Position numbers and translations under genes: made by a program. The notes under the pieces are model-generated. The model was not told the origin of the DNA. It saw nothing but the letters and a program-made list of their open reading frames with translations, and ran no database searches. From contig JAKAXN010000189.1 of NCBI GenBank assembly GCA_021816565.1, forward strand, positions 1 through 8,357: a stretch of 8,357 nt of DNA, written 5' to 3'. Source of the stretch: Actinomycetes bacterium. Its GTDB lineage: Bacteria; Actinomycetota; Acidimicrobiia; Acidimicrobiales; Palsa-688. Below, in pieces: positions 1 through 5,806 of the stretch. How positions within the stretch are numbered: position 1 is the stretch's first letter; every line of letters begins with the position of its first letter.

Positions 1-1
1 C

Positions 2-562
2 ACCGGCCGGGTGCTGCCCGGGGTGGAGATCCGCATCGTCACCTCCGACGGCAGCGAGGCGCCGTGGGACGGCCAGACCACCGGCGAGGTGGAGGTCCGC
101 GGTCCGTGGATCACCGGCGGCTACTTCATGGATCCGGCTCCGGACAAATTCCACGACGGGTGGCTCCGCACCGGCGATATCGGGTGCCTCGACGACTACG
201 GCTTCCTGCAGATCACCGACCGGCTGAAAGACGTCATCAAATCGGGCGGTGAGTGGATCTCGTCGCTGGAGCTCGAGGACGCCATCATGGCCCACCCGGC
301 CGTCGCCGAGGCGGCCGTGGTCGGCGTGGGCGACGAGAAATGGGGCGAGCGGCCCCTCGCCGTCGTCGTGGTGAAAGACGGTGAGCAGGTCCGCGCCGAG
401 GAGCTGCGGTCGTTCCTGGAGGGCCGGGTCGCCAAGTGGTGGATCCCGGAGCGCTGGTCGTTCGTGGACTCGGTGCCCAAGACCTCGGTCGGCAAGTTCG
501 ACAAGAAGGTCCTGCGGGCCCAGCAGGCGGCCGGCGAGCTGGGCGTCGAGCACCTCGGCTAG
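2..562 (+). CDS. Acyl-CoA ligase (AMP-forming), C-terminal part, AlkK/FadD-like
   Basis: This is the last 186 codons of an ANL-superfamily adenylating enzyme; the 5' end lies outside the window. The family activates a carboxylic acid, usually a fatty acid, to acyl-AMP and then acyl-CoA in the cytosol. Visible in order are the PGVE strand, the GWLRTGDIG motif with the ribose-binding Asp, the hinge ITDRLKDVIKSGGEWIS, the C-terminal lid with HPAVAEAAVVGVGDEKWGE, and the KTSVGKFDKK segment holding the catalytic lysine. The GGEWIS form of the hinge and the KWWIPERW segment resemble AlkK-type medium-chain fatty acyl-CoA ligases, so a fatty or aromatic acid is the likely substrate, but the specificity pocket is not in view. 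It ends in TAG, and the promoter-like box of the next gene begins 8 bases later. Confidence 0.93.
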   Translation, partial: TGRVLPGVEIRIVTSDGSEAPWDGQTTGEVEVRGPWITGGYFMDPAPDKFHDGWLRTGDIGCLDDYGFLQITDRLKDVIKSGGEWISSLELEDAIMAHPAVAEAAVVGVGDEKWGERPLAVVVVKDGEQVRAEELRSFLEGRVAKWWIPERWSFVDSVPKTSVGKFDKKVLRAQQAAGELGVEHLG

Positions 563-569
563 CCGGCCG

Positions 570-575
570 TAGCAT
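570..575 (+). promoter_or_regulatory. -10 box of a probable leaderless promoter for the F420 reductase gene
   Basis: TAGCAT ends exactly 6 bases before the ATG at 582, the spacing expected when transcription starts on the start codon. No Shine-Dalgarno-like sequence lies in between. No convincing -35 is visible (TCGAGC lies about 18 bases upstream). Actinobacterial leaderless genes commonly have TANNNT at this distance. The assignment rests on pattern and spacing only. Confidence 0.5.
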
Positions 576-581
576 CGGGCC

Positions 582-1031
582 ATGCCTGTCACTGGTGAAT
601 ACGAGCCGAGTTCGGCCAAGTGGGTGCGTGATCAGGTCGAGGCCTACGAGCGCTCCGGCGGCCGGGAGGCCAACACGCTGCTCGACACCGGCCTGCCCGT
701 GGTCATCGTGACCACCCGCGGGGCCCGGTCCGGCAAGGTCCGCAAGATGGCGCTGATGCGGGTGGAGCACGGGGGCCGCTACGCCCTGGTGGCGTCCCAG
801 GGTGGCGCCCCCGAGCATCCGCGGTGGTACCACAACCTCAAGGCGCATCCCGATGAGGTGGCCATCCAGGACGGCCCGGAGCCGTTCGACGTGACGGTGC
901 GCGAGGTGGACGGGACCGAGAGGCAGGAGTGGTGGGACCGGGCGGTCGCCGCCTACCCGCCCTACGCGGAGTACCAGGAGAAGACCTCCCGCCGGATCCC
1001 CGTCTTCGTCGCCACCCGCGTTCAGGGGTAG
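582..1031 (+). CDS. Deazaflavin (F420)-dependent nitroreductase family protein
   Basis: A 149-residue single-domain protein of the Ddn-like (DUF385) split beta-barrel family, which binds reduced cofactor F420 and reduces nitro compounds, quinones or other acceptors; members are cytosolic or membrane-associated. Visible family motifs are TTRGARSGKVRK at about residues 45-56, where the SGKxR signature contacts the cofactor phosphates, and the GGAPEHPRWYHNLKAHP block at about residues 76-92. The C-terminal YAEYQEKTSRRIPVFVATR is typical of the family end. The length is normal. The natural substrate cannot be predicted. The gene follows the acyl-CoA ligase by 19 bases, but it appears to have its own promoter-like box immediately upstream of the ATG, so co-transcription is not certain. 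A member of this family implies a host that makes F420, consistent with Actinomycetota. Confidence 0.92.
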   Translation: MPVTGEYEPSSAKWVRDQVEAYERSGGREANTLLDTGLPVVIVTTRGARSGKVRKMALMRVEHGGRYALVASQGGAPEHPRWYHNLKAHPDEVAIQDGPEPFDVTVREVDGTERQEWWDRAVAAYPPYAEYQEKTSRRIPVFVATRVQG

Positions 1032-1060
1032 CCGGCCGGCCCCCGCGCCGGGTGACCTTC

Positions 1061-1066
1061 TACCCT
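1061..1066 (+). promoter_or_regulatory. Possible -10 box for the duplicated hemerythrin-like gene
   Basis: TACCCT fits the actinobacterial TANNNT -10 pattern and would give a leader of about 57 bases, which contains the strong AGGAG ribosome site. No matching -35 was found at 16-18 bases upstream, so this is a weak call. The same hexamer serves as the -10 of the SDR gene at 3991. Confidence 0.3.
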
Positions 1067-1112
1067 GCCTGGGGACCCATCCGGTCCGGCACGCTCCATC
1101 CCGGAACCTTCC

Positions 1113-1123
1113 GAGGAGAGGAG
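1113..1123 (+). promoter_or_regulatory. Ribosome binding site that fixes the GTG start at 1130
   Basis: GAGGAGAGGAG ends 6 bases before GTG at 1130. It is the best Shine-Dalgarno match in the window. The frame stays open upstream to 929, but that stretch overlaps the preceding gene and translates as low-complexity Pro/Arg sequence, so the start at 1130 is chosen. Confidence 0.75.
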
Positions 1124-1129
1124 CGGACC

Positions 1130-2437
1130 GTGGCGGACACCGAGACCCCGAAGGCGGCCGGAGCATCGCTGCGGGAGATCCTGGCCCAGCACGACACCAG
1201 GGTGGCCGACGCCTTCCGCGCCGTGACCGCCACCACCAACGGCACCAGCCGGGTACGGGAGATGCACGTGCTGGGCCGGCTGCTGGCGGCCCACGACTCC
1301 GTGGTCGGCTCCACCCTATGCCCGCTGCTGCACGATCTGCCGGGCGGTCCCGCGGTGGCCCTGCGGTTGCGCCGCGGTTGCGAGGAGCGTGAGACGCTGC
1401 TGGGCCGGTTCCAGTCGCTCAGCCAGGGCACCGAGGCCCACAACGTGTACCCGGTGTTCGGAGCGGAGATCGAGTCCATCCTGGTCGACCTGCAGCAGAG
1501 CTTCGACCGGCACGTCGAGGACGAGACGGTCAGGGTGGGGGAGCTGCTGGAGTCGGCGTCGGGGAGCGTCGCGCCCGGAGTCGTGGCCGCCCGGATGGCC
1601 ATAGAGGAGACCAGGGCCCCGGGCCGGGCCCACCGGCTGACCGTCCGGTACCCGACATCGAGGGCGCTGCGGGCGCTGTACCGGAGCGTGGACCGGATGC
1701 ACGACTGGAACGACTCCCACCACGGGTGGCCGGTTCCGGGCCGCCGGCAGCCCCAGTCGGTCAGGCCCGGCCGGAGCTTCGACCGTCGTCCGCCGTCGAT
1801 CCCCGATCTGCTCGCCGGGTACGACCGGAGCGTCGAGGCGATCATCGACGAGCTGGCCGACGCCGGGCCCGACGGTCCGAGGCGGGCCGCCGCCGCCTAC
1901 CGGCTGGCTGCCGCGGTGGCGGTGCACGACTCGATCGTGGGTGGCACGCTGTGCCCGTTGCTGGCGGCGCTACCCGAGGGTCGTCCCGCCGCCTCGGTCC
2001 TCCAGCGCGGCTGCCAGGAGCGGTCCCGGCTGCTGGAGGACTGGGACCGGCTGGTCGGGAGCGCCTCGCCGTCGGAGTTGTTCGAGACCAGGGCCGAGGA
2101 CGCCGGTCGCATCATCGACGGCCTCATCACCAGCTTCCGGGCCCACGAGACCCACGAGACCGATGACGTGTCGGCCGTCGTCGAGCAGTTGAGGGCCCGG
2201 TCATGGAAGTCGGGCGGTACCGGCCTGATCAGCCCCTACCTGCTGCCCGAGTGGCCCAACCCCGACCCCGGGGTCCTGGCCGCCCACATGGCTCTGTGGG
2301 CCGAGCGGGCCCCTACCCATTCCCACCCGGCGCTGAGCAGGCACCCCACCAACCGCCTGTTGCGCAACTTCTACCGTCACGCCGACCAGTTGCGGGACCG
2401 GCGCCACGCCCGCCACGGCTGGCCCCGGCTCACCTGA
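1130..2437 (+). CDS. Tandem-duplicated hemerythrin-like (HHE-type) protein with degenerate metal sites
   Basis: A predicted 435-residue soluble protein, with no signal peptide or membrane helix. It is two copies of one unit of about 190-210 residues (15-201 and 225-432). Each copy has a helical domain resembling hemerythrin/HHE domains, followed by a module ending in HGWP (198-201 and 429-432). Shared landmarks are HDS[VI]VG[SG]TLCPLL (H55, H266), RGC[EQ]ER (C84, C295), HxxxE in the fourth helix (H128/E132, H339/E343) and MAxxxxRAP followed by LRxxYRxxD. A canonical HHE di-iron site uses His, HxxxE, His and HxxxE. Here the Glu after H55/H266 is Val in both copies, the third-helix His is absent, and the first-helix His (H21) is Tyr (Y231) in copy 2. 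Metal binding, if any, is therefore altered, and conserved Cys pairs (64/84, 275/295) may take part. The function is unknown. The HHE assignment is from my reading of the pattern and is moderately sure. Confidence 0.8.
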   Translation: MADTETPKAAGASLREILAQHDTRVADAFRAVTATTNGTSRVREMHVLGRLLAAHDSVVGSTLCPLLHDLPGGPAVALRLRRGCEERETLLGRFQSLSQGTEAHNVYPVFGAEIESILVDLQQSFDRHVEDETVRVGELLESASGSVAPGVVAARMAIEETRAPGRAHRLTVRYPTSRALRALYRSVDRMHDWNDSHHGWPVPGRRQPQSVRPGRSFDRRPPSIPDLLAGYDRSVEAIIDELADAGPDGPRRAAAAYRLAAAVAVHDSIVGGTLCPLLAALPEGRPAASVLQRGCQERSRLLEDWDRLVGSASPSELFETRAEDAGRIIDGLITSFRAHETHETDDVSAVVEQLRARSWKSGGTGLISPYLLPEWPNPDPGVLAAHMALWAERAPTHSHPALSRHPTNRLLRNFYRHADQLRDRRHARHGWPRLT

Positions 2438-2443
2438 GCCGGG
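2424..2443. terminator. Hairpin terminator between convergent genes, overlapping a stop codon
   Basis: CCCGGCTC and GAGCCGGG form a perfect 8-bp stem around the loop ACCT. The TGA stop of the hemerythrin-like gene (2435-2437) lies at the loop/stem junction, and the convergent protease gene ends 4 bases past the hairpin. Because the stem is symmetric it can act on both strands. There is no T-run, as is common in actinobacterial terminators. Confidence 0.55.
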
Positions 2444-2446
2444 CCT

Positions 2447-3334
2447 CTACACCGCCGAGCGGTGAAGCTCCCCGTCCGGGTCGACGATCTCGTCGTCGTC
2501 GGCCCCTGAGCGATGCCGCTCGATCCGGTAGGCGGCGTAGAGCGGAGGCACCGAGAGGAGGGCCAGGGCCAGGTAGACCGTCATGTCCCCTCCCCCCAGC
2601 CTGGCGGCCACGTTCGGTGCCAGGTCCCACCAGGCGTGCAGGGCGGTGACGCCGGTCAGGGCGGCCAGGGCCGCGGGGGTCGCCCGGAACCGGCCGTGGC
2701 GGCTCGAAGCGAACAGAGCCGCCCCCGCCACCGCGGTCCACAGGCCGTGGGTGAAGGGGGCGGCCAGGGCCCGGGCCACCACCATCTCGATGATGGCGTG
2801 GCTGCTGCCCCATGAGTTGATGGCGCTGGCCGTGGCGTAGCCGGCGCTCTCGAATGCGCTGAAGCCCAGTCCGACCAGGCCGCCGAGCACCAGCCCGGAG
2901 CGGGCGGTACGCCCGACCAGATTGCGGGTGAGATACGCCAGGACCGCCAGCTTGGAGGCCTCCTCCACCACTCCCACCCAGCCGTCGAAGACGAACGCCG
3001 CCTGGGAGATCATCGGGTGCTCCAGGAACGCCGAGGCCAGGAACCCCAGTAGGCCCCCGTAGGCGAACAGCCGAACCATCAGCTGGGTGCCCACGCCGGG
3101 CAGTACCTCGCCGTCGGCGACGCGCACTCCCAGGGCCAGCGGGACCACGAAGGTGCCGAGCACCACGGCGCCCGCCACGTAGCGGTCACCGGTCGACAGC
3201 AGCACGCCGACCGCCAGGCCCCACACCGCGGCGCCACCCATCAGGAGTTGCAGCCACCTGGGCCAACGGGCGGGCTTCCACCATCCCGGGGGGGCGGCGG
3301 GTCTGGCCAGGGGTGAGGGCCTCATCCGACCCAT
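2447..3334 (-). CDS. PrsW family intramembrane metalloprotease
   Basis: A polytopic membrane protein of about 295 residues with around eight hydrophobic segments and an acidic cytosolic tail (ADDDEIVDPDGE). Numbered from the GTG six bases upstream (at 3340), the PrsW/CPBP-type motifs are EEASK (E126, E127, K130), FxxxE (F160-E164), FTHGLW (H198) and HAWWD (H235). These are the proposed zinc and catalytic residues of the family, all present, so an active enzyme is likely. Bacillus PrsW cleaves an anti-sigma factor within the membrane; the substrate here is unknown, and no sigma/anti-sigma pair is in the window. The start is uncertain: GTG at 3340 and ATG at 3334 are in frame, and neither has a clear Shine-Dalgarno site. 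The gene follows tetR by about 50 bases on the same strand, so read-through co-transcription is possible. Confidence 0.87.
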   Translation of the reverse strand: MGRMRPSPLARPAAPPGWWKPARWPRWLQLLMGGAAVWGLAVGVLLSTGDRYVAGAVVLGTFVVPLALGVRVADGEVLPGVGTQLMVRLFAYGGLLGFLASAFLEHPMISQAAFVFDGWVGVVEEASKLAVLAYLTRNLVGRTARSGLVLGGLVGLGFSAFESAGYATASAINSWGSSHAIIEMVVARALAAPFTHGLWTAVAGAALFASSRHGRFRATPAALAALTGVTALHAWWDLAPNVAARLGGGDMTVYLALALLSVPPLYAAYRIERHRSGADDDEIVDPDGELHRSAV

Positions 3335-3387
3335 GGTCACGGACCGGGCCGGGCCGTTTTAGGGCCGGTGGTCCGTACCGCACCCCT

Positions 3388-3951
3388 TTAGGTGAGTGCC
3401 TTGAGCTTCTCCATGGAGGCCCGTACGACCGCGTCCAGGCCCGGGCCACCGTCGGGCCCGCCGGCCCACTCCTGCAGGGCCACCCGCAGCACCGTCATGC
3501 CGGCGTCGGCGGCCATGGTGGCCTGCGGTTCGTCCACCCCCCGCTGGCGCAGCACGGCGGCCACCGAAGCGGAGTATCCGGCCAGCTTGGTCAGCTCCCG
3601 TTCCCTGAGCTCCGGGTTGCCGGCGATGACCGAATGCCGCTTGGCGGCCAGGTCCCGCCGGCCCTGGCCCAGCATGGCGGCGGCCGCCTTCAGGCCCTCG
3701 CCCACCGCGTCGAGGGCGCCGGCGGCGGCGGGGGCGGCGGTCACGCCGTCCACGATCCGGTCGCGCAGGAGCTCCGACCCGCCGAACAGGACCTCTCTCT
3801 TGTCAGCGAAGTGACGGAAGAAGGTGCGCTCGCTCAGCCCGGCCGCTTCGGCGATCTGGGCGGCGGTGGTCTGATCGAAGCCCCGCTCGGCGAACAGGGT
3901 GAGCGCCGCTTCCTGCAGCCGGCCCCGGCTGTCCGGTTCCCATCGACCCAC
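3388..3951 (-). CDS. TetR family transcriptional regulator
   Basis: A 187-residue protein with an N-terminal TetR DNA-binding domain. Residues 8-55 carry LQEAALTLFAERGFDQTTAAQ, then the recognition helix region IAEAAGLSERTFFRHFADK. The remaining residues form the variable helical ligand and dimer domain (DIVDGVTA-like start, then Ala-rich helices), whose ligand cannot be read from sequence. It starts at GTG 3951 without a ribosome site. A TAGGCT box sits 6 bases upstream, which suggests a leaderless transcript. The gene is divergent from an SDR gene, and the short intergenic region contains two near-identical TetR-type operator palindromes overlapping both promoters. It therefore very probably represses itself and the SDR gene until a small molecule, possibly the SDR substrate, binds. 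Confidence 0.93.
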   Translation of the reverse strand: MGRWEPDSRGRLQEAALTLFAERGFDQTTAAQIAEAAGLSERTFFRHFADKREVLFGGSELLRDRIVDGVTAAPAAAGALDAVGEGLKAAAAMLGQGRRDLAAKRHSVIAGNPELRERELTKLAGYSASVAAVLRQRGVDEPQATMAADAGMTVLRVALQEWAGGPDGGPGLDAVVRASMEKLKALT

Positions 3952-3957
3952 GGGTCG

Positions 3958-3963
3958 AGCCTA
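3958..3963 (-). promoter_or_regulatory. -10 box of the leaderless tetR promoter
   Basis: On the - strand the sequence reads TAGGCT, six bases, then the GTG start of tetR. A -35-like CTGATG lies about 18 bases further upstream, inside the left arm of the inverted repeat, so bound repressor should occlude this promoter. Confidence 0.5.
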
Positions 3964-3967
3964 CCTG

Positions 3968-3996
3968 TTGACAGTCACTGCCATCAGAGTTACCCT
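3968..3996 (+). promoter_or_regulatory. Promoter of the SDR gene (TTGACA, 17 bp, TACCCT)
   Basis: A consensus -35 TTGACA (3968-3973) is followed after exactly 17 bases by the -10 TACCCT (3991-3996). Transcription is predicted near 4003, giving a leader of about 34 bases before the ATG at 4037. Operator 1 overlaps the -35 and operator 2 covers the predicted start point. Confidence 0.6.
3969..3983. promoter_or_regulatory. TetR-type operator 1
   Basis: TGACAGTCACTGCCA is a 15-bp near-palindrome centred on base 3976, with a perfect CAGT-N-ACTG core. It overlaps the -35 box of the SDR promoter and lies between the -35 and -10 positions of the tetR promoter. Binding by the adjacent TetR is inferred from position and symmetry. 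Confidence 0.6.
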
Positions 3997-3998
3997 GA

Positions 3999-4013
3999 TG
4001 GCAGTAACTGACA
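3999..4013. promoter_or_regulatory. TetR-type operator 2
   Basis: TGGCAGTAACTGACA has the same CAGT-N-ACTG core, centred on base 4006, 30 bp from operator 1, which is about three helical turns and so on nearly the same face. It lies over the predicted transcription start of the SDR gene. Two dimers could bind side by side. Confidence 0.6.
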
Positions 4014-4036
4014 TCGTTGTCGAGGGGAGAGTCGTC

Positions 4037-4960
4037 ATGAGATTTTTCGTCACGGGAGCGTCGGGGTGGATCGGTTCGGCCACCGTGGCGGAACTGCTGG
4101 GTGCCGGTCACGAGGTGGTCGGCCTGGCCCGGTCGGATTCCTCGGCGCGGGCCCTCGAGGCGGCCGGGGCGGTGCCGTTCCGGGGTGACCTCGGAGACCC
4201 CGGGGCTCTGGCGGGGGAGGCGGCCCGGTCCGAGGGGGTCATCCACCTGGCGTTCCAGCACGACGTGGCCTGGAGCGGCAACTTCGCCGAGGCGGCCGCC
4301 GCCGACCGCCGGGCCGTCGAGGCCATGGGCGCGGCCCTGGCCGGATCGGACCGGCCGTTCGTCCTGGCCTCGGGCATGATCGGCCTCGACGTGGGCCGGG
4401 TGGCCACCGAGGACGACGGCCTGGTGCCCGGGCCCCGGCTGCGGGGCAACCCGGCGGGCATCCGGGCCGCCACCGCGCTGCTGACCCTGTCGCTGCGGGG
4501 CATCGGCGTGCGGTCCTCGGTGCTGCGGTACCCGCCCACGGTGCACGGTGACGGCGACCACGGCTTCATGGCCACCTTCGTCGACATCGCCCGCCGCAGC
4601 GGTGTCTCCGCCCACGTGGGCGACGGCGCCAACCGGTGGCCCGCCGTGCACCGCTCGGACGCCGCCCGCCTGACCCGTCTGGCCGCCGAGTCCGCTCCGG
4701 CCGGATCGGTGCTGCACGCCGTCGCCGATGAGGGCGTCGCCTTCCGTGACATTGCCGCTGCCATCGGCCGTCATCTGGGGGTGCCGGTCAAGTCCCTGGA
4801 CCAGAGCGAGGCGCTCGGCCACTTCTCCCATCTGGGGTACTTCGCCGGCGTGGACACGCCCGCCTCCGCCGACATCACCCGCCGGCTGCTCGGCTGGCAG
4901 CCGACCGGCCCGTCCCTCCTGGAGGATCTGGAGGCCGGCCACTACTTCGGCCCCCGGTAG
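4037..4960 (+). CDS. Atypical extended SDR (NAD-dependent epimerase/dehydratase-like) oxidoreductase
   Basis: A 307-residue cytosolic Rossmann-fold protein. The NAD(P)-binding GASGWIG is at residues 7-13, with an R32-S33 pair after strand 2 that may favour NADP, and DLGD at 51-54. The fold continues with FVLASG (108-113), RYPPTVHGDGDHGF (164-177) and NRWPAVHRSDAAR (199-211), the last two being hallmarks of the actinobacterial family often labelled 3-beta-hydroxysteroid dehydrogenase-like SDR. The YxxxK catalytic pair expected near residues 138-150 is absent: the segment reads NPAGIRAATALL. It may use other residues or have another chemistry. The start at ATG 4037 is set by AGGGGAG 7 bases upstream; the frame stays open further upstream but that part is the operator region. 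It is divergent from tetR and is the presumed target of that repressor. Confidence 0.9.
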   Translation: MRFFVTGASGWIGSATVAELLGAGHEVVGLARSDSSARALEAAGAVPFRGDLGDPGALAGEAARSEGVIHLAFQHDVAWSGNFAEAAAADRRAVEAMGAALAGSDRPFVLASGMIGLDVGRVATEDDGLVPGPRLRGNPAGIRAATALLTLSLRGIGVRSSVLRYPPTVHGDGDHGFMATFVDIARRSGVSAHVGDGANRWPAVHRSDAARLTRLAAESAPAGSVLHAVADEGVAFRDIAAAIGRHLGVPVKSLDQSEALGHFSHLGYFAGVDTPASADITRRLLGWQPTGPSLLEDLEAGHYFGPR

Positions 4961-4990
4961 TTCCCGGTGGTCCCGGGCCGGTCCGGGTCG

Positions 4991-5032
4991 TGGCCCGGCC
5001 GGCCGTGGGGGTGGCCCAGCCGGCCGTGGTGG
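4991..5032. repeat. Short 21-bp tandem repeat (two units)
   Basis: Bases 4991-5011 and 5012-5032 are adjacent copies of a G-rich 21-bp unit (TGGCCC, then GCCGGCCGTGG) that differ at 2 of 21 positions. They fill most of the gap between the convergent SDR and VIT genes. Confidence 0.75.
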
Positions 5033-5038
5033 CCGGCT
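5018..5038. terminator. Hairpin between convergent SDR and VIT genes
   Basis: AGCCGGCC and GGCCGGCT form a perfect 8-bp stem around the loop GTGGT. It overlaps the TAG stop of the VIT gene (5037-5039) on the - strand and follows the SDR stop by 57 bases on the + strand. It has no T-run. A bidirectional terminator is the simplest reading. Confidence 0.45.
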
Positions 5039-5753
5039 AGGCCCCGGCGGTGTGGGTCAGGAAGCCGACCGCCATGGTCACGGCCATGGCCAGCGAGCCG
5101 CCGACCACCACCCGCAGGGTCGGTCGCCTCCACGGTGCCCCCCCGGCGACGGCACCGGACCAGCCCAGCACCGCCAGCCCCACCGCCGCCACCACCGCGA
5201 TGAGCACGGACTGCAGCGAGCGGGGGGAGAGCACCAGGGTCAGGATCGGCAGGATGGCTCCCAAGGCGAAGGCGGCCGCCGAGGCCACCGCGGCCTGCAG
5301 CGGCCGGGCGGTCCTCTCCTCGCTCAGGCCCAACTCGTCGCGGGCGTGGGCGGCCAGGGCGTCGTGGGCGGTCAGCTGCTCGGCCACCTGCCAGGCCAGG
5401 TGGGCCTCGACGCCGCGGGCCGCGTACATCCGGGCCAGCTCCTCCAGCTCGGCGTCCGGTGCGGCCGCCAGTTCGGCCTCCTCCCGGGCCAGGTCGGCCC
5501 GCTCGCTGTCGCGCTGCGACGACACCGACACGTACTCACCGGCCGCCATGGCCATGGCTCCGGCCGCCAGCCCGGCCAACCCGGCGGTGAGGACGGCCGA
5601 GCGGCTGGCGTTGGCTGCGGCCACCCCCAGCATCAGGCTGGCGGTGGAGACGATGCCGTCATCGGCGCCCAGCACCGCCGCTCTCAACCAGGCGCTGCGG
5701 TGGCCCCGGTGACGCTCGGGAAGGTGCGCCCCCGGCAGTGGTCTGGCCGTCAT
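5037..5753 (-). CDS. VIT1/CCC1 family iron/manganese transporter
   Basis: A 238-residue membrane protein of the vacuolar iron transporter family, which moves Fe2+ or Mn2+ out of the cytosol, probably in exchange for protons. Family motifs are LGADDGIVS at 28-36, with an Asp in the first membrane helix, and AMAMAAGEYVSVSSQRD at 66-82, which carries the conserved Met and Glu of helix 2 and the start of the cytosolic metal-binding domain. An acidic helical region (about 83-147, rich in Glu) is the metal-binding domain, followed by three membrane helices (about 153-175, 180-204 and 213-233). The length is normal. ATG 5753 is preferred because the frame upstream, open to 6221, is low-complexity and overlaps yccF. 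A CAGAAT box lies 6 bases before the ATG. It lies 53 bases after yccF on the same strand, with a hairpin between them. Confidence 0.92.
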   Translation of the reverse strand: MTARPLPGAHLPERHRGHRSAWLRAAVLGADDGIVSTASLMLGVAAANASRSAVLTAGLAGLAAGAMAMAAGEYVSVSSQRDSERADLAREEAELAAAPDAELEELARMYAARGVEAHLAWQVAEQLTAHDALAAHARDELGLSEERTARPLQAAVASAAAFALGAILPILTLVLSPRSLQSVLIAVVAAVGLAVLGWSGAVAGGAPWRRPTLRVVVGGSLAMAVTMAVGFLTHTAGA

Positions 5754-5770
5754 CGCCCCATTCTGATCCG

Positions 5771-5804
5771 GCAGCCGGCGGCCCCGACAGGGGAGTTCGG
5801 CTGC
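5771..5804. terminator. Compound hairpin between yccF and the VIT gene
   Basis: GCAGCCG (5771-5777) pairs with CGGCTGC (5798-5804), and inside this CCCC pairs with GGGG around GACA (5782-5793). On the - strand it begins 2 bases after the yccF stop, so it could end or attenuate transcription before the VIT gene. There is no T-run after it. Confidence 0.45.
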
Positions 5805-5806
5805 TT

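Larger units (their letters stand above)
3968..4014. repeat. Long inverted repeat in the tetR/SDR divergon
   Basis: Two 20-base arms (3968-3987 and 3995-4014) are inverted copies with 17 of 20 positions matching, separated by 7 bases. The inner 11 bases of each arm (ACTGCCATCAG and CTGATGGCAGT) match perfectly. Each arm contains its own shorter palindrome, described as operators 1 and 2. Confidence 0.85.

Noticed and set aside
929..1129. Upstream extension of the hemerythrin-like gene
   Set aside because: It overlaps the F420 reductase gene and lacks similarity between the two repeats; GTG 1130 has the best ribosome site in the window.
285..1166. Long - strand open frame (293 codons) opposite the acyl-CoA ligase and F420 reductase
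   Set aside because: It gives Arg/Pro/Gly-rich sequence with no domain and lies wholly antisense to two well-supported genes; such frames are common in GC-rich DNA.
3803..4942. Long - strand open frame (379 codons) opposite the SDR gene
   Set aside because: It is low-complexity Gly/Arg/His sequence, and it crosses the operator region and the tetR start. The SDR motifs on the + strand are clear.
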